Assembly (NCBI RefSeq): GCF_039566955.1
Contig: NZ_CP154796.1
Coordinates: 4,960,001 to 5,024,000, forward strand
Length of the DNA: 64,000 nucleotides
Direction: 5' to 3'
Origin: Micromonospora sp. DSM 45708
GTDB lineage: Bacteria; Actinomycetota; Actinomycetes; Mycobacteriales; Micromonosporaceae
The position numbers and the translations under genes were made by a program. A model generated the notes under the pieces. It had not been told where the DNA came from, made no database searches, and saw only the letters and a list, made by a program, of their open reading frames with translations. Each line of letters opens with the position of its first letter. The first letter of the stretch is position 1. Shown one piece after another: positions 36,087 to 45,190 of the stretch.

Positions 36087-37334
36087 TCACCTTGAGAAGA
36101 GCGTGATCGGGTTGACCACGTCCGCGGTGACGGTCAGCAGCGTGAACACGCCACCCACCAGGATCACCGCGTACGTGAGGGGCATGAGCTTCAGGTAGTC
36201 GACGCGGCCCGGGTCGGTGCGACCGATCCGGGCGTAGAGCCAGGACCGGGCCCGCTCGAACCAGGCGATGGCGATGTGGCCGCCGTCCAACGGGAGCAGC
36301 GGCAGCAGGTTGAACACGCCGATGAAGAAGTTCAGCGACACGAAGAGCATGAAGAACACCAGCCAGGCATTGTTCTCCACCGCCTCGCCGCCGAGCCGGC
36401 TGGCGCCGACCACGCTGATCGGCGTGTCCACGTCGCGCTCCGCGCCGGTGATCGCGTTCCACAGCGCCGGCACCTTCTGCGGGATGCGCTGCATGGCGTG
36501 GAAGGTCTGCACCGCCATGTTGCCGGTGAAGTCCGCGGTGGCGCCGAACGCGGCGACCGGGCCGTACTCCACCCGGGTCGGGGTGCTGGGCCGCAGCGCG
36601 ACGCCCATCGCGGAGACCGCCGAGGTGGCGCCCTTCGGGTCGTTCAGCGGCGGGCGCTGCACCGAGGCCAGGTCGACCGTGGCGGTGGCCGGAGTGCCGT
36701 CGCGCAGGTAGGAGACGGTGGCCGGGCCGGGCGTCGTGCCGCGGACCACGTCGAGCATGTCGCCCCAGGTGGAGACCGGCCGCCCGTTCACGGCGGTGAT
36801 CCGGTCGCCGTCGGCGAGCTGGGCCTTGCCGGCCGGGCTGGCCGGGTCGCCGGCCTGGCAGGCGCGGGGGGCGTTCTCCACCACGACGCACGGGGCGAGC
36901 GCGATCACCGCCGGCTCGGCCCGGAAGCCGGCCTCGGTGGTGGGGAACTTCGGGTTCGGCAGGCCGGCGGAAACCGCGATGATCCAGAGCGCGACCAACG
37001 CGATGGCGAAGTGCATCGCGGAGCCGGCGGACATCACGATCGTCCGCTTCCACACCGGGTAACGCCACATGGCGCGCTTCTCGTCCCCGGGCTCGACGTC
37101 GTCGTCCTGGGGGGTCATGCCGACGATCTTGCAGAAGCCGCCGAGCGGGATGCCCTTGACGCCGTACTCCGTCTCGCCCCGCCTGAACGACCAGAGTGTC
37201 GGCCCGAAGCCGACGAAGTAGCGGGTGACCTTCATCCCGAACGCCTTGGCGGTCAGCATGTGCCCCGCCTCGTGCAGGCTCACCGAGATGAGGATCGCCA
37301 GGGCGAACAGCACCACCCCGAGCAGATAGCTCAT
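36087..37334 (-). CDS. Site-2 (M50) membrane metalloprotease, RseP/Rip1-like
   Basis: The 415-residue protease has HEAGH at 21-25 (zinc ligands H21 and H25, catalytic E22). A PDZ domain lies at about 140-235, and a distal [12 protein letters not shown] gives the third ligand D350. It cuts transmembrane anti-sigma factors or similar substrates inside the membrane. The Mycobacterium homologue Rip1 occupies the same place between dxr and ispG. Its ATG overlaps the dxr stop as ATGA. A zinc enzyme with a complete active site is predicted. Confidence 0.95.
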   Translation of the reverse strand: MSYLLGVVLFALAILISVSLHEAGHMLTAKAFGMKVTRYFVGFGPTLWSFRRGETEYGVKGIPLGGFCKIVGMTPQDDDVEPGDEKRAMWRYPVWKRTIVMSAGSAMHFAIALVALWIIAVSAGLPNPKFPTTEAGFRAEPAVIALAPCVVVENAPRACQAGDPASPAGKAQLADGDRITAVNGRPVSTWGDMLDVVRGTTPGPATVSYLRDGTPATATVDLASVQRPPLNDPKGATSAVSAMGVALRPSTPTRVEYGPVAAFGATADFTGNMAVQTFHAMQRIPQKVPALWNAITGAERDVDTPISVVGASRLGGEAVENNAWLVFFMLFVSLNFFIGVFNLLPLLPLDGGHIAIAWFERARSWLYARIGRTDPGRVDYLKLMPLTYAVILVGGVFTLLTVTADVVNPITLFSR

Positions 37335-38545
37335 CGAGCTCCTTCCACCGACCCGACGATGATCTCCTGGGCGTGCGCCCGTGCCCACGACTCGGCGGCG
37401 AGCACGTCCTCGACGGTACCTGGTTCGTCGAAGTCGGGAGCGTCCTCCAGCACCCGCCGGAGGGTGTCGACGATGCCGAGGAACGGCAGCCGCCCCGCCA
37501 CGAACGCGGCCACGCACTCCTCGTTGGCCGCGTTGTAGATAGCCGGCCGGCACCGTCCGGCCTCGCCGGCCGCCTTGGCCAGCGCCACGGCCGGGAACGC
37601 GGCGTCGTCGAGCGGGGCGAACTCCCAGGTGTGCGCCGTGGTCCAGTCGACCGCGGCGGCGGCGTCGGGCACCCGGTCCGGCCAGCCGATGCCCAGCGCG
37701 ATGGGCAGCCGCATGTCCGGCGGGCTGGCCTGGGCGAGCGTGGAGCCGTCGACGAACTCGACCATCGAGTGGATCACCGACTGCGGGTGGACCATCACCT
37801 CGATGTCGGCGTACGGCACGTCGAACAGCTCGTGCGCCTCGATGACCTCCAGCGCCTTGTTGACCATGGTGGCGGAGTTGATCGTGACGACCGGGCCCAT
37901 GTTCCAGGTCGGATGGGCCAGCGCCTGCTCCGGTGTGACGTCGGTCAACTCGTCGCGCCGCCGGCCCCGGAACGGCCCGCCGCTGGCGGTGACCACCAGC
38001 CGGCGCACCTCGCCCCGGGCGCCGCCGCGCAGACACTGCGCCAGCGCCGAGTGCTCGGAGTCGACCGGGACGATCTGCCCCGGCCGCGTCACCGCGGCCT
38101 TGACCAGCGGGCCGCCGGCCACCAGCGACTCCTTGTTGGCCAGCGCGAGGGTACGCCCGGCGCGCAGCGCGGCCAGCGTCGGCGGCAGGCCCAGCGAGCC
38201 GACCACCCCGTTGAGCACGACGTCGCACGGCCACTGCGCCAACTCGGTCATCGCGTCCGGCCCGGCCACGATCTTGGGCAGCTTGAAGTCGCCGGAAGCC
38301 CAGCCGCGCCGGCTCGCCTCGGCGTAGAACGCGAGCTGGAGATCCTGCGCGGCGGACGCCCGCGCCACCCCGACCGCCGCCACGCCCAGCTCCAGCGCCT
38401 GCGCGGCGAGCAGCTCCACGTTGCCGCCGCCGGCGCCGAGCGCGACCACCCGGAACCGGTCCGGGTTGCGCCGGACGAGGTCGATGGCCTGGGTGCCGAT
38501 GGAGCCGGTCGAGCCGAGCAGCACGAGGTCTCGCGGAGTGGTCAC
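37331..38545 (-). CDS. dxr: 1-deoxy-D-xylulose 5-phosphate reductoisomerase
   Basis: DXR makes 2-C-methylerythritol 4-phosphate with NADPH. The 404-residue protein has the cofactor motif GSTGSIG at 11-17, [11 protein letters not shown], the metal-binding PVDSEHSA, the flexible loop TASGGPFRG and the C-terminal [11 protein letters not shown]. The GTG at 38545 gives the standard length; the upstream in-frame extension to 38608 has no homology. It is first in the operon with the protease and ispG. Confidence 0.97.
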   Translation of the reverse strand: MTTPRDLVLLGSTGSIGTQAIDLVRRNPDRFRVVALGAGGGNVELLAAQALELGVAAVGVARASAAQDLQLAFYAEASRRGWASGDFKLPKIVAGPDAMTELAQWPCDVVLNGVVGSLGLPPTLAALRAGRTLALANKESLVAGGPLVKAAVTRPGQIVPVDSEHSALAQCLRGGARGEVRRLVVTASGGPFRGRRRDELTDVTPEQALAHPTWNMGPVVTINSATMVNKALEVIEAHELFDVPYADIEVMVHPQSVIHSMVEFVDGSTLAQASPPDMRLPIALGIGWPDRVPDAAAAVDWTTAHTWEFAPLDDAAFPAVALAKAAGEAGRCRPAIYNAANEECVAAFVAGRLPFLGIVDTLRRVLEDAPDFDEPGTVEDVLAAESWARAHAQEIIVGSVEGAR

Positions 38546-38598
38546 CCGCCCATTGTTCCCCAGCGCGTCACAGGGCCCGTCCCGGCGTCCCCTCCTGG

Positions 38599-38628
38599 CT
38601 TGATCCACTCCACTTCCCCGAGGTGGCG
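38599..38628. repeat. Dispersed intergenic motif (family C, copy 1)
   Basis: CTTGATCCACTCCACTTCCC followed by CGAGGTGGCG matches 55069-55098 with about two to three differences in 30 bases. It lies upstream of dxr, beside the Uma2 remnant. The function is unknown. Confidence 0.6.
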
Positions 38629-38674
38629 CCCTCCGCGCCCTTCCGACACCACCACCCCGGCGAGCCGGTGTGGA

Positions 38675-39030
38675 TCATGGCCACTCGGACCGCTCCGGCG
38701 CCCCGTCGTCGAGCAGGTCGGCCGGATCGACGCCCAACTCGAACGGCTGCCGCATCACGAAGGGGGTCCCGGCCCTCGCGGCGGGCGAACGGGCGGTATT
38801 CGCCGTCGACCATCTCGTAGAGGGCGAGCGCCGGCACCCGGTTGCGCAGATCGACCCGGAGGAAGTACGGCACGCCGGCGGCAGCGTACTCCCGTGGCCG
38901 GTCGATCACGCCGAACGGGCGATCGCGCCGAGCAGCAGAACGGCCGTGACGTCAGCGGCCTGGAAACCGCCCGCCGGACTCCGCAGCACAACCAGGCCCG
39001 GAATGAACAAGTCATCGCCGGACACCAGGT
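38675..39030 (-). pseudogene. Decayed Uma2 (DUF820)-family nuclease gene
   Basis: Pieces of a Uma2-like protein appear in three minus-strand frames in the correct order. DDLFIPGLVVL with AADVTAVLLLG lies at about 38906-39025. PREYAAAGVPYFLRVDL through YEMVDGEYRPFARREG lies at about 38765-38900. FVMRQPFELGVDPADLLDD ends at the TGA at 38675. The second frame change falls at a run of five C (near 38763-38768) and needs only one base. The N-terminal half and the proposed PD-(D/E)xK core are mostly missing. The start of the remnant abuts the stop of the phosphatase gene at 39031. Confidence 0.65.
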
Positions 39031-40260
39031 TCACCGACCGGTACGCCCACCGGCCGACGCGGTGAAGTGGTCCAGGTGCCCCCACGGCAGGTGCGGCGGC
39101 TGCCACTCCAGGATCAGCGCGGTGGCGTCGTCGTCGAGCTGGTCCTGCTGGTACGCGAGAACGGCCCGCACCAGGCGGCGCATCGTCTCCGGGCTGGGCA
39201 GCGCGTCGTTGAGGGCACGCTCGACGAAGTCGACCAGCCGGTCCCGCCCGAACCGCTCCCCGTCGTCGCTGCGCGCGTCGGTGATGCCGTCGGTGTAGGC
39301 GAGGATGCGGTCGCCCGGGTGCAGCGCCTCCTCGTGCGCCCGCGGGCGCTTCCCCGACAGGTGGCCCAGGCCGAGCGGCAGGGCGGTCGGGCCGGGCAGT
39401 GTCCGGATGGCCCTGCCGTCGCGCAGCAGCAGGGCGCCGGGGTGGCCCGCGTTGATGATCCGCAGGCGGCCGGTCCGCCGGTCGAGCTCGGCGAGCAGCG
39501 CGGTGGCGAAGTAGTTCGGGTGCTCGGAGCGCACCCACCTGTCGATGCTGATCGCCGTGTCGACCAGGTCGAGACCGGTGCGGCGGGCGTTGCGGTACGC
39601 GCTGACCACGAGCGAGGCCAACGCGCTCGCCTTGATGCCGTGCCCACAGGTGTCGAAGAGCCCGACGCTGAGCACGTCGCCGTTGAGCGCGTAGTCGAAG
39701 ATGTCCCCGCCGACGTCGTAACACGGTTCGAGGATCGCGGTGATCACCAGGTCGTCGGTGGCGAAGGTCAGCGGCGGCAGCAGCCCCCAGACGATCTCGG
39801 CGGCGACCTGCATCGGCAGGCGGCGGCGCAGCCGTTCGACGACGTCGCCGTAGAGGCGGCGGTTCACCAGGAGCTGGGCGACGTTGACCGCGAGCTCCCA
39901 GACCGACCGGTCCGACGCCGGGTCGCCGGCGGTCGGAGACACGACCTCCAGCACCCCCAGCCGTTCGCAGCCCAGCAGCAGGGGCACCCAGAGCCGATCC
40001 GGACCGTCGGGCGCGCGCTGCACCTCAAGGCTGGTGAACGCCCGGCCGGCCAGGGTCGTCTCGATCATCAGCTCGTCCCGGGCCAGGCCGGCGCCGAGCA
40101 GCGGGACGAGGGACGACTGCGTGTAGTCGGCCAGGTAGATCACGATCTCGCTGGCGCCGACGGCCGGCGCGGCCCGGCTCACCAGCAGCGACAACTCGTC
40201 CGGCCCGCCACGGGGCGCATGGAGTTGCAGCCAACGCGCCGCATCGCCGCCGTCGACCAC
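39031..40260 (-). CDS. GAF-SpoIIE/PP2C serine phosphatase
   Basis: The 409-residue protein has a GAF-like sensor at about 20-135 and a SpoIIE-type PP2C domain at about 150-395. Metal-binding residues lie in VGGDIFDY (D186) and FDTCGHGIKAS (D203), and in the C-terminal DDDATALIL. It lacks an RsbW domain and a receiver. It probably dephosphorylates STAS-type antagonists, so it could act on the protein at 4040-4354 or on others elsewhere. The GTG at 40260 is supported by GGGGAGG six bases upstream. Confidence 0.9.
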   Translation of the reverse strand: MVDGGDAARWLQLHAPRGGPDELSLLVSRAAPAVGASEIVIYLADYTQSSLVPLLGAGLARDELMIETTLAGRAFTSLEVQRAPDGPDRLWVPLLLGCERLGVLEVVSPTAGDPASDRSVWELAVNVAQLLVNRRLYGDVVERLRRRLPMQVAAEIVWGLLPPLTFATDDLVITAILEPCYDVGGDIFDYALNGDVLSVGLFDTCGHGIKASALASLVVSAYRNARRTGLDLVDTAISIDRWVRSEHPNYFATALLAELDRRTGRLRIINAGHPGALLLRDGRAIRTLPGPTALPLGLGHLSGKRPRAHEEALHPGDRILAYTDGITDARSDDGERFGRDRLVDFVERALNDALPSPETMRRLVRAVLAYQQDQLDDDATALILEWQPPHLPWGHLDHFTASAGGRTGR

Positions 40261-40346
40261 ACCGCACCTCCCCGTGTCCCCACCACCGTAGGAGCCCGAC
40301 GGCGAACTGCCAACGTACGGGCACCTGGGGAGACGAGGAACTCCGG

Positions 40347-40892
40347 CTAGGCGGGGCGGTCCAGGACGAACGTCTCCAACTCCGCGCCGCCGTACCAGTC
40401 GGTGCGGACGCCGACGTGGGTCATGCCGAGCCGCCGGGCCACCGCCATCGACGGATCGTTGCCGGCCATCACCACCGCGTACACCCGACCGGTCCCGGTG
40501 GCGAACTCCCGCTCCAGCACCGCCCGGGCCGCCTCGGTGGCGTAGCCGTGACCCTGGGCGTCGGGGTGCAGGTGCCAGCCGACCTCGATGTCGTCGGTCG
40601 GGGTGACACCGTCGCGGCCGGGCAGCGGCTTGAGCAGGACGCTGCCGGCCGCGCCGCCCGTCGCGCGCGGTTCGATCGCCCACAGCCCCCAGCGACCGGC
40701 GTACGGCGCGTTGCGCTCGCGCCAGGAGCGCACCCGGTCCAACGCGTCGCCCGGCCGGGTCATCCGCCCCTTGCCGCCACCCAGCCACCGCATCACCTCC
40801 TCGCGGGAGTAGATGTCGTAGACCCGGGCCAGGTCGTCGGGTGACTCGGTCCAGTCCCGGACCACGAGCCGCTCGGTCGAGGCGATCATCAT
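40347..40892 (-). CDS. GNAT acetyltransferase, RimJ/RimL-like
   Basis: The 181-residue protein begins TERLVVRDWTE and has the acetyl-CoA loop HPDAQGHGYATEAARAVL, then VMAGNDPSMAVARRLGM. This is the Acetyltransf_3 type that modifies protein N termini or small amines. The substrate is unknown. The ATG at 40892 is followed directly by a second ATG. It is divergent from the YihY gene. Confidence 0.88.
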   Translation of the reverse strand: MMIASTERLVVRDWTESPDDLARVYDIYSREEVMRWLGGGKGRMTRPGDALDRVRSWRERNAPYAGRWGLWAIEPRATGGAAGSVLLKPLPGRDGVTPTDDIEVGWHLHPDAQGHGYATEAARAVLEREFATGTGRVYAVVMAGNDPSMAVARRLGMTHVGVRTDWYGGAELETFVLDRPA

Positions 40893-40943
40893 GACGCCGG
40901 ATCGTAATGCGTGGCCGGCGACCACACGGGGAACGAGGGGGCG

Positions 40944-41786
40944 ATGGGCGACGGCTGGCAACGCACGAAGCGGATCACCTCGGCGGCGTTCCGGCCGGTC
41001 CGTGGCCGGGATCTCTCGCTGCACGCCGCCGCGATCACGTTCTACGGCGCGATCGCCGTGGTGCCGGTGGCCCTGCTGGCGATCTGGCTCACCGGCCTGC
41101 TCGCCGGCGCCGACCGGGTGCGTCGGCTGACCTCGTACGCGATCGAGACACTGCCCACCGAGATCGGCGCGCACCGGGCGGTGGCCGCGCTCGTCGAGGC
41201 CGGGTTGGGGCTGACCCCGCTGCTGGCGCTCGCCTCGCTGCTGCCGGCCTCGCTCTACGGCGAAGGGCTGCGCCGGGCGTTCGTCTCGGTCGCCGAGCCA
41301 CGCGCCGAGTCCGGCGCGCTCGTCGGCTGGCGTGGCCGGCTGCTGCTGCTGCCGCTGCTCGCGCCCGCCCCGGCCCTGCTGCTGTCGATCCTGCTGGCGC
41401 TGCCGCTCACCACCCGGCTGGTCCGCCAGGGCGGCTGGATCGGCGCGCTCGGCGTGGTGCTGTCCTTCCTGGCGGTGTGGCTGGTGCTCACACCGGTGCT
41501 GGTGTGGGTGTTCCGGGTGGTCGGTCCGGCCTCCCCGGACTGGCTCGCCACACTCGGCATGGGCTCGTTCACCGCCGCGAACCTCTCCGGTTTCCTGCAC
41601 GGTTTCGTGCTGTTCTGCTCGCTGCCGCTGAACCTGGGCGTGCCGTTCGGCGGCTTCGACGAGATCGGCGGTGGCGTGGCGGTGCTGCTCTGGCTCTACC
41701 TGTTCCACGTGATCGTGCTGGCCGGCTACTCGGCCACGCTGGCGTTGAGCCGGTGGCGGGCCGCCCGGGAGGCGGCCCGCGCCTGA
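40944..41786 (+). CDS. YihY/BrkB-family membrane protein
   Basis: The 280-residue protein has about six helices in the pattern of the YihY/UPF0761 family. The amphipathic start DLSLHAAAITFYGAIAVVPVALL is typical, as is GGVAVLLWLYLFHVIVLAGYSATL near the end. The function is not settled; the old name ribonuclease BN is an error in the family. The ATG at 40944 with ACGAGGGGG upstream is preferred to an earlier in-frame start at 40911. Confidence 0.87.
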   Translation: MGDGWQRTKRITSAAFRPVRGRDLSLHAAAITFYGAIAVVPVALLAIWLTGLLAGADRVRRLTSYAIETLPTEIGAHRAVAALVEAGLGLTPLLALASLLPASLYGEGLRRAFVSVAEPRAESGALVGWRGRLLLLPLLAPAPALLLSILLALPLTTRLVRQGGWIGALGVVLSFLAVWLVLTPVLVWVFRVVGPASPDWLATLGMGSFTAANLSGFLHGFVLFCSLPLNLGVPFGGFDEIGGGVAVLLWLYLFHVIVLAGYSATLALSRWRAAREAARA

Positions 41787-41792
41787 CCCCGG

Positions 41793-42959
41793 TCAGCGCC
41801 GGAACGGGCCGCGCACCTCGTACGTGATGCCGCCGCTGCCGACCTTCGCGCCGCTGACGCCGCGCTGCGAGGAGAAGTAGAGCCGGCTGCCGTCCGGCGC
41901 GAACGCCGGACCGGTGAGCTCCGACTTCGGCTGCCCGAGCAGCCGCGCGAACGGCGTCACCACGCCGGCCGGCGTGATCATGTTGATCTCCATGTCGCCG
42001 CCGTCCTCGGCCACGTAGAGGTCACCGCCCGCGGTGCCGGTGATGTTGTCCACCCCGGTCAGCGGTGCCGCGCCGGCCTCCACCAGCGAGTCGTCGTACG
42101 CGAGGTCGAGCCGCTGCCCCACCGCGTCGTACGCCCACACCCGGTTGTCGCCCTTCGTGGTGAACCAGCAGGTGTCGTCCGCGTACCAGCAGCCCTCCCC
42201 GCCGTGGAACGACTGCGCGGCGCGCACCTGGAAGCGGGTGGGTACCGGAAAGCCGTCCCGGTCCGGCAGGTCCTGCCAGGTGACCGGCCCGGTCACCTGG
42301 CCGTCCCGGGCGCAGAGCACCTGGAGCCGGCCGGTACGCAGGTCGCCCCAGGTGTCCGGGACGAAGCGGTAGAAGCAGCCGTCCGGCTCGTCCTCGGTCA
42401 GGTAGACCACCTGCCGGACCGGGTCGCAGGCCGCCGCCTCGTGCGTGAAGCGGCCCATCCGGGTCCGTTCCTCGGCGGCCCGGCCGCCGTCCGGCCACGT
42501 CTCGAACACCCGGCCCAGCGGCACCTCCTCGCAGGAGAGCCAGGTGCCCCACGGGGTGGAACCGCCGGCGCAGTTGTTGTTGGTGCCACCGAGGATCCGG
42601 TACGCGGCGACGATCGCGCCGTCGGCGGCGAACCGCACCGCCGAGGCGCCGCCGACCAGCGGCACCTCCGAGTTGGAGACGTAGTACCAGCCGTCGCCGG
42701 TCGGGAAGCAGGCGCCGCCGTCCGGCGCCGGGTGCCAGACGTACGAGGTGCCGGCGACCCGCTGGCCGGAGCGGGCGACCACCCGACTGGTGAAACCGGC
42801 CGGCAACTGGAGGCCGTTGGCGTCGGCGGCCAGCAGCTCGCCGTAGGGGCCGGGGCCGGGCTGGGCGGGCGCGGCCGGGGCGGCGGCGGCCCAGAGACTG
42901 CCCGCGAAGGCGGTGCCGCCCGCGACGGTGACGGCGCGCAGGACGGTACGACGATCCAT
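41793..42959 (-). CDS. Secreted DUF839/PhoX-like protein with Tat signal
   Basis: The 388-residue protein has a twin-arginine signal (MDRRTVLRAVTVAGG) and then a beta-propeller of the PhoX-like DUF839 family. Landmarks are LGGTNNNCAGG, GTWLSCEE, GRFTHEAAACDP and VYLTEDEPDGCFYRFVP. PhoX relatives are calcium/iron-dependent alkaline phosphatases; this short form may be a phosphatase or another hydrolase, and activity is not certain. GGGAGG stands seven bases before the ATG at 42959. Confidence 0.87.
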   Translation of the reverse strand: MDRRTVLRAVTVAGGTAFAGSLWAAAAPAAPAQPGPGPYGELLAADANGLQLPAGFTSRVVARSGQRVAGTSYVWHPAPDGGACFPTGDGWYYVSNSEVPLVGGASAVRFAADGAIVAAYRILGGTNNNCAGGSTPWGTWLSCEEVPLGRVFETWPDGGRAAEERTRMGRFTHEAAACDPVRQVVYLTEDEPDGCFYRFVPDTWGDLRTGRLQVLCARDGQVTGPVTWQDLPDRDGFPVPTRFQVRAAQSFHGGEGCWYADDTCWFTTKGDNRVWAYDAVGQRLDLAYDDSLVEAGAAPLTGVDNITGTAGGDLYVAEDGGDMEINMITPAGVVTPFARLLGQPKSELTGPAFAPDGSRLYFSSQRGVSGAKVGSGGITYEVRGPFRR

Positions 42960-43049
42960 CGGATGACCTCCCGGAGACGAGGCTCTCGGCCGACGGTAGG
43001 CCCCGGGCGGCATCGACCGCTGCCACTGCCCGGTGAACGCGGGGTGACG

Positions 43050-43469
43050 TCAGAGCCGATCCACGTACCGTTTCGCCTCGGCCAGCGACCAGTTCGTGTG
43101 CTCCCGTACCAGCTTGACCGCGTGGATCTTCTTCCCGGCGCGCACCAGCCGGGTCGCCTCGGCGCGCACCCCGCCGTCCGGGTCGACCGGGCCGCCGGGT
43201 CGGGCCGGCAGCGTGCCACCCGCCCGCAACGCGTCCACTGCCTGCTTCGCCTCCAGCAGCGGCAGCCCGGTCTGCTGGCGGAGCAGCTTGACCGCCTCGA
43301 CCGTGCGCCCCTCCCGGACCAGCCGGAGCACCTCGCCCTGCCCGCCGGCAGCGGCCGGGCCCGGAGCGACCAGGTCCCGCGGCCGGCCGGCGGCCCGCCG
43401 GAGCGCGAACACGAGCACGAGCAGGACGACGAGCACGGCCAGGAGCGCGAACTGGACAGCGGCGGGCAT
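43050..43469 (-). CDS. Membrane protein with two L7/L12-C-terminal-like domains
   Basis: The 139-residue protein has one N-terminal helix (about 5-22) followed by two copies of a short helical unit. The first reads AVKLLRQQTGLPLLEAKQAV and the second AVKLVREHTNWSLAEAKRYV. Both resemble the C-terminal domain of ribosomal protein L7/L12. The role is unknown; the fold often serves protein contacts, and a ribosome-facing membrane tether is possible. The ATG at 43469 begins at the membrane helix. It is divergent from the oxidoreductase gene. Confidence 0.78.
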   Translation of the reverse strand: MPAAVQFALLAVLVVLLVLVFALRRAAGRPRDLVAPGPAAAGGQGEVLRLVREGRTVEAVKLLRQQTGLPLLEAKQAVDALRAGGTLPARPGGPVDPDGGVRAEATRLVRAGKKIHAVKLVREHTNWSLAEAKRYVDRL

Positions 43470-43537
43470 GCCGGCCACGGTAGCGCCCGGCCGCGAACCC
43501 TCCCGCCGGGGACTGCCCGGCAGTAGGCTCCGTTCCC

Positions 43538-45136
43538 ATGAATGACGGGACTGAGCTGCCGGCACGCGCCGACGTCGTCGTGGTCGGCTCCGGGCACAAC
43601 GGCCTGGTCTCGGCGATCCTGCTGGCCCGCGCCGGCCTCGACGTGCTGGTGCTGGAGGCCGCCGAGGTGATCGGCGGCGCCACCCGCACCGAGAACCCGT
43701 TCCCGAAGGTGCCCGGCCTGCGCCACTCCACCGGGTCGTACCTGCTCGGGCTGATGCCGCCGGAGCTGCTCGCCACGCTCGACGTGACCATCCCGGTGCT
43801 GCGCCGCGACCCGCACTACTTCCTGCCCACGCCCGGCGGCCCCGGCTCGCCGTACCTCCTCTTCGGCAGCGACACGGCGGCCACCCGGCGGCAGCTCACC
43901 GAGATGTTCTCGCCGGCGGACGTGGCGGCCGACGACGCGCTCCAGGCCGAGCTGGCCCAGCTCCGCGACGACCTGGCGCCGGCGTGGCTGGCCGAGCCGC
44001 TGCCGGTCGACGAGACCGCCGAACGCTACGTCCGGCCGGCCCTGCGACAGGTCTTCGTCGACCTGGTCCGCGGCTCGGTCGCCGACCACCTGGCCCGCTT
44101 CGACTTCCGCTCCGAGCTGCTGGTCAGCATGTACGCGGTGACCGACGGCCTGTCCGGGCTCAACGCCGGCCCGGACGACCCGGGCACCGGGCACAACTTC
44201 CTGGTGCACAACATGTGTCGGCTGCCCGGCGCGGACGGCACCTGGATGATCGCCGAGGGCGGCATGGGCACCGTGTCGCGCACGTTCGCCGAGGCGGCCC
44301 GGCGCGCGGGCGCCCGCGTCGTCACCGGCGCCCCGGTCACCGCCATCACGCTGGACTCCGGTGCCGCGTCGGGCGTGGTGCTGGCCGACGGTCGGCAGGT
44401 CGGCGCGTCCGTGGCGCTCGGGGCGTGCGACCCGTACCGGCTGATGGAGCTGTTGCCCGACGGCGCGCTCCCGGCGGAGCTGGGCGCGCGGATGGCGGCG
44501 GTCCGCCGGCCCGGCACCACGCTCAAGCTCAACCTGGCGCTCACCGGGCTGCCGCGCTTCTCCTGCCTGCCGGCCGACGCGCCGAGCCCGTTCGGCTCGA
44601 CCATCCACCTGCTCCCCGGCTCCGACTCGCTGGTCGGAGCCGGTGGCGAGTCGCCGATGGCCGCGCTGCGCGGCATGTGGGCCGACGTGCGGGCCGGGCG
44701 GCTGCCGGACGAGCCGACCATCGAGTGGTACCTGCACACCACCGTCGACCCGTCGCTGCAAGACCCCGCCGGGCACCACTCGTCGGCGCTGTTCGTCCAG
44801 TCGGTCCCCTACGAGCTGGCCGGCACCACCTGGGACGCGGCGCTGCCCGGGTACGTCGAGCGGCTGATCGCGATCTGCGAGCGGTACGCCCCGGGCACCG
44901 CCGACCTGATCGCGGACGCGGTGCCGCTGCCCCCGCCCGGCATCGAGGCCCACTTCGGCATCACCGGCGGGCACATCCACCACGTCGACAACACCGTCTC
45001 GTTCACCGACCGGATGCCGTACGCCACCGGCGTGGACGGCGTCTACGCGGGCAGCGCCGGCTGTCACCCGGCGGGCAGCGTGATCGGCGCCGCCGGCCAC
45101 AACGCCGCCCGGCGCATCCTCGCCGACCTGACGTAA
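43538..45136 (+). CDS. FAD-dependent oxidoreductase, phytoene-desaturase-like
   Basis: The 532-residue protein starts with an FAD-binding Rossmann motif, VVVGSGHNGLVSAILLARAG. It ends with the desaturase-type GVYAGSAGCHPAGSVIGAAGHNAAR. It resembles the CrtI/PYROXD2-like branch. With no carotenoid genes nearby, a role in carotenoid synthesis is not supported. The substrate is unknown. A family B palindromic repeat follows two bases after its stop. Confidence 0.88.
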   Translation: MNDGTELPARADVVVVGSGHNGLVSAILLARAGLDVLVLEAAEVIGGATRTENPFPKVPGLRHSTGSYLLGLMPPELLATLDVTIPVLRRDPHYFLPTPGGPGSPYLLFGSDTAATRRQLTEMFSPADVAADDALQAELAQLRDDLAPAWLAEPLPVDETAERYVRPALRQVFVDLVRGSVADHLARFDFRSELLVSMYAVTDGLSGLNAGPDDPGTGHNFLVHNMCRLPGADGTWMIAEGGMGTVSRTFAEAARRAGARVVTGAPVTAITLDSGAASGVVLADGRQVGASVALGACDPYRLMELLPDGALPAELGARMAAVRRPGTTLKLNLALTGLPRFSCLPADAPSPFGSTIHLLPGSDSLVGAGGESPMAALRGMWADVRAGRLPDEPTIEWYLHTTVDPSLQDPAGHHSSALFVQSVPYELAGTTWDAALPGYVERLIAICERYAPGTADLIADAVPLPPPGIEAHFGITGGHIHHVDNTVSFTDRMPYATGVDGVYAGSAGCHPAGSVIGAAGHNAARRILADLT

Positions 45137-45137
45137 G

Positions 45138-45190
45138 CAGGGCCCCCTACTCACGCCTGCGGTAGAGGAGGGCGCCCCGCTTGACGCCTC
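45138..45190. repeat. GGGGCCCCC palindromic repeat (family B, copy 3)
   Basis: GCAGGGCCCCCTACTCACGC, CTGCGGTAGAGGAGGGCGCC and CCGCTTGACGCC correspond to the same positions as in copies 1 and 2. It fills the gap between convergent genes and touches the stop of the downstream minus-strand gene at 45189. Confidence 0.72.

Noticed and set aside
40893..41708. N-terminal extension of the GNAT protein ending at 40347
   Set aside because: It runs antisense to the YihY gene and is Gln/Arg/His-rich without homology. The acetyltransferase begins at 40892.
43538..45136. Carotenoid phytoene desaturase (crtI)
   Set aside because: No crtB, crtE or other carotenoid genes are nearby, and the sequence fits the wider PYROXD2-like group.
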